Origin: Cristatella mucedo
Lineage: Eukaryota > Bryozoa > Phylactolaemata > Cristatellidae
Reading direction: 5' to 3'
Assembly: GCA_009760855.2 (NCBI GenBank)
Contig: WPIO01000034.1
Location: 2,929,501-2,993,500, forward strand
Length of the DNA: 64,000 nt
Positions 42,951 through 54,865 of the stretch are shown here, piece after piece. The notes under the pieces were generated by a model. It did not search any database, had not been told where the DNA came from, and saw only the letters and a program-made list of their open reading frames with translations. Made by a program: the position numbers and the translations under genes. How positions within the stretch are numbered: the stretch's first letter is position 1; the number at the start of each line of letters is the position of its first letter.

Positions 42951-43439
42951 ATGCATTTGCGTTTCAGTGTCAGCTCTACTCCAGAATGTTCTTAGGAGAT
43001 AATAGCCAAGTTCACATGTGCTCTGCCTGGAGTAGCTGTTTACTTGAATTATTGGGTTGGTAAACGTTTCGGACAGCTAGGTTAGTTCAGAAGGTCAAGA
43101 AGCCACACTAGGCCAGAAGAAAGCAAGAGGAGTGGGCGTGGCCAGATCAATGAGCGAGCCGTCGAGACCGCAAATATATGGGTAGACATTTATCATTCCT
43201 CCCCGGTCAGGCCCTTCTGTTTCATACAAGCGCCTGACATCAGTTCTAAAAATAAACACGGGGCGCAGCTTGAGCTACAACCGGCAGCTATGCAGGGGAA
43301 CAAAACAACGACAATTCAGCAAGGTCGTATCCAACAATAAATAACTAGGGGGCGTTATGCCATACTGTAGTCTAGCTTGGCCGTATCTGGCCTACAGGCC
43401 GGAGTTGGCCGACCTCTGGGCTAAGCAGTGGAATAGATA

Positions 43440-43510
43440 ATTTTAATAATTATTATAAATATAAAACATGTGTATAGCACCGTCGGAGAACTAAATCTCC
43501 TTCTAGATGC
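43440..43510 (-). mobile_element. LINE 3' tail
   Basis: AATTTTAATAATTATTATAAATAT...GCACCGTCGGAGAACTAAATCTCCTTCTAGATGC is the reverse complement of the shared tail. Confidence 0.5.
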
Positions 43511-44229
43511 GAAGGATCATCTGCCTACAACCGTCACAGACTTCTCCGGCAGCTCGGCGAGAACGGGCCTCCGATGTCGGCTGCAAAAAATGTCTGCTTT
43601 CGAGTCCCTACGTCTATCGCCAAGGGCACTTGCTATAGCGAAGGAGACGTGGCAATACACCACGACGAAGTTAGAAAAACATTGGGGTGAGCCCATTTCA
43701 TAGGTTCTTAAATGGCGGTGAATTCCCGAAGCAATGTGAAGGTTCACCTCCGGACAACGCCCAAAGCCTCTTAAGACAATTAAGGAAGCCCAAAGCTGCT
43801 ACAGCCTCGCACAGCGCTAGGCTCTAACAAGAATTTCATGCATCCTAAACTTAGTCATTTCCTGAACAGACGGCGCTTCACTCTAGCCATCAGCTGTGAA
43901 TAACACCGCTAGGCATGACTACCGAAACTTTAGTTTTTAAGCCAATTCATAAAATGAAGAAAGTTTATGATAAATACCGAATTTAACTAAATAACGACTA
44001 TAAGAGTGCTACTAGGGGAAATACTGCGATTTGCTCTCGACTCTGAAAAGGCAGTGTCAAGTAGACTCCTTGATAGGCTTAAACCGTTCTAATTCAACGT
44101 AAGAATTCCGATAGTTTCGGTCGATCCTTCAAACAATGTCAAAACACGCTGGAAAACAAATATTGTTACAACTTCTTCAAGCAGTGTACCACAAGCAGGC
44201 GGGCAGTGCGACAACAGCGAATCTATTGC

Positions 44230-44412
44230 CGATTTTATTTAATAATAAGAATAAAAATAAATATATAAAATTTCTTTGTATAGCATCCTAAGAGGACTTA
44301 ATTTCTATTGAGGTGCTTCGCATATACATTCGGAGCTCAAGCCTACAAACTCGGCCACCAAATACCTTTACCTTGGTCGGGGCGAGCGTCTCAACTACTG
44401 GGCCAAACCAGT
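44230..44412 (-). mobile_element. tRNA-derived SINE (family A, full copy)
   Basis: On the minus strand: TTGGCCCAGTAGTTGAGACGC (head), CGACCAAGGTAAAGG, then GCTTGAGCTCC (decayed B box), GCGAAGCACCTCAATAGAAATTAAGTCCTCTTAGG and an AT-rich end. Same order as 5124-5285. Confidence 0.65.
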
Positions 44413-44779
44413 AATAACATTTCAAGTGCCCGACGATGCGTGTGCCTGCGGCTTCTGTTGCGATTAGCGAAGTGCCTGACACTAATGCACACGCCTCTCC
44501 TGTGGCCAATAGCTAAGCCATTGAAGCAGCCTCAGGCCACTATCGCAGCTTGAGTTTCGTGTCGTCTGCTAAGATTGATCGAGCTCTCATATATGTGCCC
44601 GTTGAGATGAATAAAGCAGTCTCGTTTACCCTTGCGCCCGCTGTGTCTCCGTGAGACTCCCACTTGAACAGCAGCTGCTGAAGACACTGTCATACAACAC
44701 CGAGAATCGACATCGTTCTAGGCACTTTATTTATACTGAAAAGAAAGCATGTCAATTGGCAAGCGGATACTGCTATCCC

Positions 44780-45180
44780 TTTCTTGGTACGAAACTCGGC
44801 GGCAGCACGGCTGGCCTGTAGTCAACCGCATTGCTGCTACACCACTTACCCTTCACTTGTGCGCTACAGCCCTACCTATCTGACCTTCATACGCCGCCGG
44901 TCATGTGCTCTCGAACTATTTGCTCATCGGCTTTGTCATCAATGGTTGTCGCTCGAATTAAAAAGATAACTTTGTTAGTGATCGGGCATTCAGTTCGCAC
45001 GTTAAAGTCTGGAACTCGCTTCCGGCTTATATCATCGCCTGCATTGACGTTGCCTCATTTAAGTCTCAGCTAAAAACGTATCTCAGACTTTCGTTCATCT
45101 CAGACTTCCCTTCTCCCCACTTATCTTTTTGTTCCTATACCTGTGCACGACTTTGTGCATGCTACTAACGTAAGTGCCAG
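44780..45180 (+). mobile_element. LINE ORF2 C-terminal fragment
   Basis: Across frames: RNSAAARLACSQPH, a broken PYLSDLHTPPVM, then VKVWNSLPAYI- and FKSQLKTYL-like words. This is the order found at the end of CR1/L2 ORF2. Confidence 0.6.
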
Positions 45181-46009
45181 ACTCGGCAGCAATCAGAGGT
45201 GACACTATAGTTGCACAGGATTGTAGAAGTGAGCTCAACTACCTGGTTATGCAAGAAAAAAGGGTTCTGCCGCCAGCAGAGCTACAGCGTAAGGGATACA
45301 CCATTACTGCTCTACACGACTACAGCTCACACGACGTCGGGGCTACAGCATAAGGGACGGCTCACTCGTCACCCTGAGAGCTGGCTGTATGTGCCTGGGT
45401 AGGAGTGCTGCTTCGTCTGCTCGACTGTTTGACCGATCGAGCAGATGAAGGCGAGTCTGTATCCAAAGCAAGCACCTGCGGCATCACTCGGCTCCTCTGA
45501 CTCTAAGGCTGATGCTCCCGAACCATCGAGCGAATGTTGTCAGTCACAGCCAGCCCCGCCCCAGTCTCTGCAAGGTAAGTTTCTGCAAAATGCCGTTGGT
45601 CTGCACAGAGCCTTGCTTCTAGAAGTTTTCTACGAAAATGAGGCAGGTTGACCTACACGCAGCTTGATCCCAGGCAATGTTCACTCAAAACTGGCCGGCA
45701 AGTGAAATTTTGGCAGCCCAACACTTCAGTTCGGTACGTTAACGTCAGCAGCACCTAGATACACAAGAAAAGGACTTCAGTAGGACTTGCTGCTCCAGAT
45801 GTAGTGGCTGATAAAACCACAGCTACCGAAATATACGCCGACATGTCTTCAGGTTGCTGGATTTTTTTAACATCGCACAAGTCATAGTCAGATAGATAGA
45901 TAAGCAAGTCAATTGAACCTCCTCCTGCTGCTCACCATTTGCTGCTGAAAGCCTCTGACCTTGACGATTCGGAGCCAATTCATTTGATGAGTTGGATCAT
46001 AGAGGTTGA
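45181..46009. other. No gene recognised
   Basis: Between the LINE fragment and the MED12 3' end. A 68-codon plus ORF (45445-45651) has a donor-like AAGGTAAG inside it, but no family is recognisable. Confidence 0.3.
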
Positions 46010-46015
46010 TTTATT
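46010..46015 (-). terminator. Poly(A) signal for MED12
   Basis: AATAAA on the minus strand lies about 405 nt after the MED12 stop codon, a plausible 3' UTR length. It is the nearest canonical signal I noticed downstream of the stop. Confidence 0.5.
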
Positions 46016-46420
46016 ATCTAACCACCGTGATAGACCATGCGCAAACAGACCACCGTGCAGCTCGAAATTCCTCGCCAGCAGCGATTTATGAGCTGCCTGA
46101 CTGCTGGTGCCATGCCTCATATGCCACAACAAAGCAACGAGCAGAACGAGTCACGAGGTGACGTGCCACGAGGCCACAGGTACACAAACAGAAAGTGCTG
46201 TCGCACTCGCGACAAAGTGCAAGATCGGCTGCACTGCGCTGAGCAGTAAGTACGGTACCATCACTAAGGCAGAAAATAGCCACCGTGTCACATGAGACAC
46301 GGGGGTGCACTGCATCTTGCCCACTGCACGTCGACCCTGTCGCGCGCAGCTGCGGCAGCTTCGGATGAGGTTGGAGAAGGCAAGGGCGGTGCGATAGGAT
46401 GCCTGCACTTTGCCCTATGC

Positions 46421-47839
46421 TTAGTACATCTGGTGACTGCCGTAAGGCTGCTGCTGCTGCTGCTGCATGAGCTGCTGCTGCTGCATGTGCTGCTGCTGCA
46501 TGTGCTGCTGCTGCTGCTGCTGCTGCAGCATACCGCCCATTTGACGCTGGAGCTGCTGTTGCATGCCATACGAAACCTGCTGCTGCTGCTGCTGCAGCAT
46601 CGCTGCTGCCCTGTGGTCAGCAAAATGCTGCTGCTGCTGCGACTGCAAGCGCGGGGGCGTCTGCAGGCCGGCGGCACCGCCAAGCATGCCCTGCGACGAG
46701 CCGCCGCCGCCACTGCCCACGGACAGGCCGTAGCCGGTCTGCGAAGGCGGCGTAGCCGACAGTGGAGGGTGAAGGGATCCGGGCCCGCCAGCGCCCCCTA
46801 TTGGCCCATAGCCGCCGGCCAGCGCTTGCTGCATGGCCAGCTGCTGCTGACCGACGGTCGAGCTGTTGCCGCCGCCTCCGCCGTTTGAGCCATACGCGTG
46901 CATCAGCGACTGCTGCTGCTGCTGCTGCTGCTGCTGAGGTGGAGTCAGATACCCCGAGCTAGCCGACGCACCACTGCCACCACTACCCTGCATGCGGCCG
47001 GAGGCAGCCATGACATTCATCTGCTGATAAGTGGTTCCCGGGCCGGCGTAGCCCTGGCCGACGACCATGCCGCCGCCACCGCCGCCGCCTCCGCTGCGGT
47101 CGAGCTGGGCAGGCCCGTTGGCCGGGCCCAGCGCGTACGCCGCGTAGCCGGCCGCCGCCTGCGCCGACGCCTGCAGCATGGGCTGCTGCTGCTGCTGGGC
47201 CGCTGAGACGTGCGCTCTGTAGTCACCGTCGTCGATGGCCGGCGGCTTCCGGTTCAGCAGGTGCTGCCGAAGCAGGTTCTTCTGGCTGCCTTCGACGTAG
47301 CCGCCGCCGCCAAAGCCCGGCGCCGACATGGCAGGCATGCCGCCGCCGCCAACCGCGGCCGACGGCGGCACGGCAGCGCCTCCGACGTGAGGCTGGCGTG
47401 CCCGCGGTGCGTCGTACAGCTTCCGGCTGCCGGGCACGGACGCCGTGGAGGAGGAGGAGGAGGGACCGGCGCTGGCTGCTTGCCCGTAGTACGGCTGTCC
47501 GGCGGCTGACGCGTGCTGGCTCAGCGGCGGGCCGGCAGCATGCGGCAGCTGGTACCAGGAACTGCCGGCGCTGGCTGCTAGGCCCTGCGGCGGCGGCTGC
47601 TGCTGCTGAGCGCCCATCGGGCTCACGCCCTCGGCAGCCGCGGGGCCAGACAGAGCGTAGGAGCGACGGGCGGCGGCTGCTGCGCCGCCTCCGCCCGAGC
47701 CAGCGGTCACGGCCGACTGGCGCACGACGGCCGGTCTCTTCTTCGAGGCCTTCGACGGACGCGCTTTCTTCGCCGGCTCCTCGCGGACCTCGGCGGCGGC
47801 TGCGGCGGCAGCGCCTCTCTGTGCAGTCTTCTCCTCCTC
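46421..47839 (-). CDS. MED12: MED12 terminal exon: basic patch and Gln/Gly/Ala-rich tail
   Basis: The exon has 1,419 nt, acceptor CTCCTTCGTAG and stop TAA at 46421-46423. It starts [16 protein letters not shown], then a Lys/Arg-rich patch ([14 protein letters not shown]) like the basic patch at this point of other MED12 proteins. The tail of about 420 residues is rich in Gly, Ala, Ser and Gln, with several pure Gln runs coded mostly by CAG and ending in QPYGSHQMY. The long plus-strand ORFs here are shadows of this GC-rich exon. Confidence 0.88.
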   Translation of the reverse strand, partial: EEEKTAQRGAAAAAAAEVREEPAKKARPSKASKKRPAVVRQSAVTAGSGGGGAAAAARRSYALSGPAAAEGVSPMGAQQQQPPPQGLAASAGSSWYQLPHAAGPPLSQHASAAGQPYYGQAASAGPSSSSSTASVPGSRKLYDAPRARQPHVGGAAVPPSAAVGGGGMPAMSAPGFGGGGYVEGSQKNLLRQHLLNRKPPAIDDGDYRAHVSAAQQQQQPMLQASAQAAAGYAAYALGPANGPAQLDRSGGGGGGGGMVVGQGYAGPGTTYQQMNVMAASGRMQGSGGSGASASSGYLTPPQQQQQQQQQSLMHAYGSNGGGGGNSSTVGQQQLAMQQALAGGYGPIGGAGGPGSLHPPLSATPPSQTGYGLSVGSGGGGSSQGMLGGAAGLQTPPRLQSQQQQHFADHRAAAMLQQQQQQVSYGMQQQLQRQMGGMLQQQQQQQHMQQQHMQQQQLMQQQQQQPYGSHQMY

Positions 47840-50800
47840 CTACGAAGGAGAAGGGGTGCGGGGAAAAAAAGAGGAGCAGCAGCACAACTCTCCTCCTCCT
47901 CCTCCGCCTCCTCCCAGGGGGAGGAGGAGGCACGGAAAAAAGAGGAGCAGCGAGCCACGCTCAGCCACAGTCACCTGACCAGGGCAGACTAGCAGACTGC
48001 TGCAGTTTGATGCAGCGGCGCGCCATCCCGCGATTGCCGGTGCACGTCGGCTAGCGAGCCGGCTAATTCCATGAGAGGATCAAACAGGCTGCGGCAGAAT
48101 AGCCTACTCCGAAGGGCAGATAGGGCTCGCCATAGCACGAGCTAGCACCTCCCGGAAATAGCAACCATTTTAAATCCAGGCACAGGAATCCAAGATCTGT
48201 ACGAAGTAAAGAGCCGATCTCGTAGAAGGGTGAACATCGTCTTTAGGAAAGAAGATGGCACAGATTGCCAAGGTTGTTCGAGAATTTCCGATTCAGGATT
48301 CTACCTGAGGGATTCACTCACATCTCCATCATCGTCCCAATCTCAAGCATTTTGTCAGCAAATGCTATGCGTTACAATTCTGAGCATGTAATCCCTAACT
48401 ATGTGCACGTCACCCTTAATCATGTTATGCTTGTTGTCATTGAGCATGCTACCACTGACCATTCGATCGTGCTTCCTTTGTCGCAAATGTAAAGTGCCTA
48501 GCAAGAGATTTGAGTTCTCTGTGAGCGCTATATCAAATGCATTATTATTCGGCATTTGCCAAGAACTGAACTACCAACGAAAGCGCCGCTAAATCGTGTG
48601 GGCAACTAGAATGTTTCACTAACTACGTGCTGCCAGAATACTTCCCACCGAATCTTGGCACTAAAATGTGACAGCTGCCTTTTCCTTGCTTTCACGCGCA
48701 GAAGAACAGAAGAAACATGTTGCTTTTTTTGCGGGCCATGCAAAAAAGCAATAGCTTTTCTGCAATTTTTTCTCCAGATCGTTTTCACCTCTGACTTTTG
48801 GCAGTGGAATATTGTTGTTAGGGGGTCAGCAGCCAAGGCTTAATGGCAATGCAGTTATCTAATTCGACAACGGCTCAAAATAGTGGGAGGCAATCAACAG
48901 CAAAAACGCAAGTCGACTGCCGAGATATGGAAGGCTCAAAGAAGTGTGTTTTCATTATCAAGCTGGTATAGCAGTGGTACAACTGGGCTGACATGTGAGC
49001 TGGTATAGCAGTGGTACAACTGGGCTGACATGTGAGCTGACAAGTAGGCTGACAGGTGCTTGTCCTGAACAGTAACGTTTGCAAGCATCGACATAAAAGC
49101 AACTTTTATGATGCAATTTACGTTAGCCAATGAGATTGTAGTGATGGACATGGTGCAGTCAACAGCATGTTGTGGTGGTCAGCAACATGTTGCGGTGGTC
49201 AGCAACACGTTGCGGTGGTCAGCAATAAGTTGCAGTAGTCAGCAACATCACCACTAGACCGGCATCCCTCCCATGCACTGGGCGGCTTTTATCATCCTGT
49301 GTGCGGGGAGCAGCTCTTTCGATGTGGGCCGCCTTATGAGTGTCCGATTTCCCCGTTGATAAGGAAGGAGCTGTCGTGACACTGCCCTTCGACCCCCCTT
49401 GGACGATGCACCGCGATCGCCTGTCAGCGGCCAATCGGACATTCTTCTCCTCTCCTTCTCTGTCGGTGGTGAAAACGTCTCAGTGAAAAATACCGAGTTC
49501 AACAGACATCCTGCCGAGCCGACCTTCAGCATCGCCACCAAGATGTCACTTGGTGGTGGTGGTAGTAGTAGTAGTAGTGAAAATAATGATAAATTTGTAG
49601 AGCGCCTCGGAGAGCCTCTTCTTAGGCACTTTACGTAGCTACTACAGGAGTCTGTCATGCACACAGCAGCGGCTCCTCACAAAATTTGGAAATGCCAACA
49701 CGCCAGCCTCAGCAGATGCGTGGCAACACAAAGAAAACCGAGGCAGTGCCTGTGCACAATGAGGCGACACTTTTCCTGTACACCAACCAGGCAGGCCACA
49801 AGAGCCGTGATGCCACTGATGCCTGCTAATATACCTGTAGCACCGTGGGGCAGCTAAGCTGGTACCAACCATCATGCTGACTGTGCTCGTGCATGCTCGC
49901 ACTGCACGTATGTGTGTGTCTGTGTGTGTGTCTGTGCCCTCTGACCATGGCCCCCTTTTGATCCACCTGCCGATTTGCTAAGTCACGCTTTCGACCCCAT
50001 GCGCGAGCTACCCCTCCCCATGTAAAGCATTCCAACCATCACCTGGAGGCTAGCTAGACTAGGCAGGGGAGATTGCCTTGGGGTTTTCATCCGGCTTAGC
50101 CAATCAATCCAATGCAAAAGACTTAGGTGCAAGGAGACAGCAGTGAGCTGCTAGAAAGAGCATTGCATGGCGCATGAGGCAAGTACAAACGAATGCATCA
50201 GGGTGCATGCACGTGCATGAGCGTCTCAAGTCAATGGGCACGGTCAGCGCCATAGCACATTGATCGCCATCCGCGCAGGACAAGAGGTATAAGCAGCCAG
50301 ACAGCTTGATCTGCAGCCAGGTGCAATGCTCAATTGTGACTGGGTAACAAAAAGGTCAGTATAATCACATCAGCATGCCAGTAATTGGCAACGCACACTT
50401 CATTTGGACTAGGATCAGATCAATTAGCATTCATGAAAGAGACTGGGTGGACCTAGAATGGTTACAGCCTCAAAAAATTGAGCTCCAGATGTAGCGTGAT
50501 AGTTGCTCAACCGGGTGCAAGGTCTGCAGCCAGTCAAGGCACCCTCAGCCCACAATGGGGGCAGGGCAGTGGCAAGGATGGGGGGAGTGAGTGGGGTGGG
50601 GTGGAAGCACGGGGGGGGGGGGGGGCGGCGGCACGAAGGAAGTGTGGCTCGGGCGACACGCGCTTCTACCTGCTTCTCGGACGTGGGGCCGACGTCGTCA
50701 AGCAGCAGAGGCGGCTGCGCTGGCGGGGTGAGGTAGTAGCTCTCATCCTTCGGAGGTGGGTGGCAGTGCTGAAGCATTAACCTGCACAACGGAAGCAAAA

Positions 50801-53800
50801 GCTCGTGCAGCACAAGTCACGCACAAGAAGCCGCCCTCTCGAGGTCGCCCTTCCGAAGCATGCCATGTGACACGAAGTGGAGGGGGGCTCCCTCCTACAG
50901 CAGACAGCAGGGGGCTGACGGCTCGCTCTCGTGAGCAGCAGAATTTAACAGATGCAAAACGATCATCTAAACTGATATGGGGCGAAGCAAGAGAGCCAAT
51001 TCCTGGGTTCACACGCTCAAACTACAATGGGGAACACGGCAAATGTCAAATAAAAGATTTAGGCTCAAATAACTCTGGTGTCAACAGGAAAACTTAAATG
51101 AAATTGCAAGCAAGCAGGCATGAGCTATTTCCAGTAGGAGCACAAACTCTTAGGCGAGTGCGCGGGCGTGTGTGTGCATGTGCAAATGTTTGTGAGAGCT
51201 CTTCAAGGAAGTCCACAATGCAATGCCCGAAAACGCCCTGCAGCTGAGCCTTAGCAGGATTACCGGAACTGCTCTTCATATCGAAGCGGTTTCCGCTCGA
51301 CTCGCACACCCCCAAAGTAGGTCCACGACAGTGGTGCCGGATTCTTGAAGCCTTCCCACAGATCCCACGGTCGTATTTTGACCTTGTCGGCCACTTGCAA
51401 GCCGTGCTTTTTATTTATTGACTCGAAGCCTTGGATTTTGTTTCCCTTCGTGTCGAACAGGCTTCCGTGTGGCTCACACACGATGACCTCGTGGTTGACC
51501 TTCGGAAGAGGAAGCAGCTGCCGAAGGTGCCCCACACTGGTTGACGACGACGGCTGCTCGCCGATTTCACGCTGACAAAAGAACCGGAAACAAAACGTTT
51601 TACCATTCGTATGTTGTTTTCAGCGAAAGCTCGCCACGACAGGGCCGCAGTAGAAAAAATTGGTAACAGCAAAATTAATTGCAATTATTATTTCAACATC
51701 GATATGCATTAAATCTGATTTTCTTGTCGATGACTACACAAGCAGCAGAAACAATGCCGGCGTGGCTGCAAAGCAAGCTGTCACGGCCAAGGTTGGGCAG
51801 TGGCTTGGCCTTCCCTCTATCGTGGGCCAGTGGTATATTTGAATTGTTTCATTTGCAAAATGCCCATATGCTCCTCTTACACGGCAGTCAAAACCCATGC
51901 CGCTGGCATCGAGAGGTGACGACAGCCAGCGGAAGCGGATGCTGCCGAGTGACACCCTGTATGTAGCAGCGTTGTACAGGCACGTTGCCGACCAACCAAG
52001 CAGCCACCGGTTTCCAAGCAACATGAGCCATGCAACGAGCGCTACTGCTGCAGGCGCACTCGATTCCTGTCGCCGCCTAGTGACGAGGCCTCGGGCCAAG
52101 GCGATGAGCAGAAGCGAACAAAATGGGCTACAGAGCCGTGCAGAGGGGGAGGCATCATGCATTCCACAGAATATATTTCCACGGCATTCTCCAGCATTCC
52201 ATATTTCCAGATGGGAGTGGGGCTCAGTTCTTGCTTAACTAGGTTAATGCTGAACTAGGTTAAACATGGGGTAGGGGGAGGGGGTGGAGGAAGACGTGGT
52301 GAATGGATGAGCCTGACCGTGCTCACACAGCCGATCACAGGAAAGGACGGCTCGAGCGAGGCAAGCCAGCTGCAGACATCTGTAGCATGCCATGCATGGG
52401 CGGCGCATGGGGCGACACGGCCCTGGCGGCACTCCAGCCCCACCCCCTCGTGCCCCAGCGGCAGACCGACAGCGCTGCGCTCTGTACCTTCATTTTCTTT
52501 ATCAAAGTCTGATAGAATTTCCGATTGTCCTCTGATCGATCGGAGCCGCTGTCTGAGACCAGTGTGCCGTGCACCAAGGCACCCAGCATGTCCAGCACCG
52601 TGTAGTACAGTTCGCTACAACAATGGACAGCCCAACCTCATGACACATACCGTGATCCAATTGCTAATGCACCAGCACGATTGCACATACAAGGAGGGCG
52701 GCAGAGGAATTATAGCCTTCCTCCTCCCCCACCGTGGTTGACGGCTGCACAGCCAATCTTCCATTTTTTTCACAGCTTATGCAAGAGCAAGCGTGGACGA
52801 GGAGAATCACTGCTACCACACTAGCCAAACAGGCTAGCGAGAGGACAGCCGATACGGCGATCCTTGGGCAATGCAGCGCGCAGAGCATCGGTATGAACGA
52901 GCTGAAAAAAGCCAGCAAAAGAATGACAGCGCAGCTAGCCTGCATCGAAAACGAGGAAACCCATTCGTTGCAGCACACTTTGCATGCAGCGTCACCACGC
53001 CAAGCAAAGGCAGTCAGGCATCGCTGGGCATGCCATCATCCTCTGATCTCGGTCTCCGAATTTCGAGCCGCTTACTAGTTTGCAATCGGATCGACGACGT
53101 TGTAAGCAATCAGCTCGAGCCAGAGCAGAGCCCATTCTGTTGTGAGGTTGTTGGTTCGCTGAAGCGTGTCGAACATGCCGCCAACCTGTGCGACGTCAAA
53201 ACAAAGTGTCTACCATGACGTCACTCATCGAAAGTGAGTGGCGCTGCCCTCGCTGGCGACTCGGCGAGCCAGTAATGGCAGCGGCAGTTGCAGCTGCCGC
53301 TAGGCACCAGCTGCCGCCAAAGCAGCCGCCCGAGGCAATGCACTCTCAGTCTCTGCTGAGCTGCACCACAGTCAACTCTGAGCGCCCATTTCGAAGTCTC
53401 GTCTTTTGGAAAAGCACACGCATGCGCAGGCAGCGCCTTGCAGCTGAGGGCAGACAGACACAGCGAGCGTGGCATCGCGGCCGCGAGCATGGCCTCTCCG
53501 GGGCTCCACTCTGCAAGGAGCCGCTCTTACAAGGCTGAGCCTCAGCTGCAGTGCCTCGTGCATCAGAGCACGCTGCTTGCCATCGAGAGGTAGCTTGTCC
53601 TAGACGAATCGCAAAGAAGAAAAAGTGAAGGAGTTAGCCGTGTAGAGCGCGAAGGAATTTCGCGAGCAACGCAGACAGAAGAGAGACGGCAAGGCAATCA
53701 CGTGACAGACACCGTACGGTTGCATCATCTTTCTCAACAATTAACTAGCGCACCATGCCGCCTGCTGCTGCCACGCCCCCATTGGCCCCCCCAGACAGCG

Positions 53801-54707
53801 TCACATCACTGGAAAGAAAGAGCAGAGAGATTCGTTTTACAGCAAAGGAAGCCAGACACACGCCATCCTCTAAGTGCCTAATAAGTGCCCTTCAACTTCT
53901 CCATTAATAATACGAGCAAACGGTGTCGTTTACTGACAAGCACACACTGCCATTATAAAATGCATGGTAGCTGCTGTAGCGCTCCAACGCTGCCTGCTAG
54001 ATGTCCGGCAACGCCGAAAAGCAGGATCACGTGGTCACGTGGCATCGTCCCCTACGCGTGCTCACCATTGGATTCAGGCCGCCAGCCTGAGCAGGCCTGC
54101 TTGCCACTTCTAGGCAACAATAAAGGACATATAACTCTGCCGACAACTGGCCCGGTTCATTCCTGAATGCACACAAAAGCTGGTGCCTGTGAGTAAGTAA
54201 ATGAGCCACAAAAAATAGCCAACCCAAGCATACCAAGTCACGAGCATTTTCGTATGCAAAAATCTGCTCCCACACGGCTTCCTATATTCTCCAGCTGACC
54301 GGCGTTAACGGAACCCCATTTTGGATCCGGCTAATTCTAGAAGCCTACAATTTTGCACACAACTACTGAGCGACAACAAACCATCAAAACCCTTTGGGAA
54401 TTTGCTTCTGAAAGGGGGGCAGTTTGCATCACTCCCCTCCCTCAAATAATGCCTGCAACCAGTCTGTATGCAGGCCAAGTATGAGGCAGGCCAAACAGCA
54501 AAACACTACTGCCTTCTGATGAGCACTTTAGACTATTCAGTATTTGCAGTCAAAATGACCTACCATCGTGAAATGCACCCATCATGCACTCTGATGCATA
54601 GAGTGCCCGTTGTTAGGTCTGGCTTAGTAAGCAGCACAAGGCATGCTCTACAATTTTGGTTGAGTTATCAATGAACCGTTTGATTACACAGCAATATCAC
54701 AATTGGA

Positions 54708-54761
<54 letters not shown>

Positions 54762-54820
54762 CCTTCCCCTCTCTATGTCTCTCTCTCCTCTCTCACTCCT
54801 ATATATCTCTCTACACACGT

Positions 54821-54865
<45 letters not shown>

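Noticed and set aside
46292-48054. Long plus-strand ORFs opposite the MED12 terminal exon
   Set aside because: Shadows of a GC-rich CAG/CTG-repeat exon; Leu- and Arg-rich with no domain.
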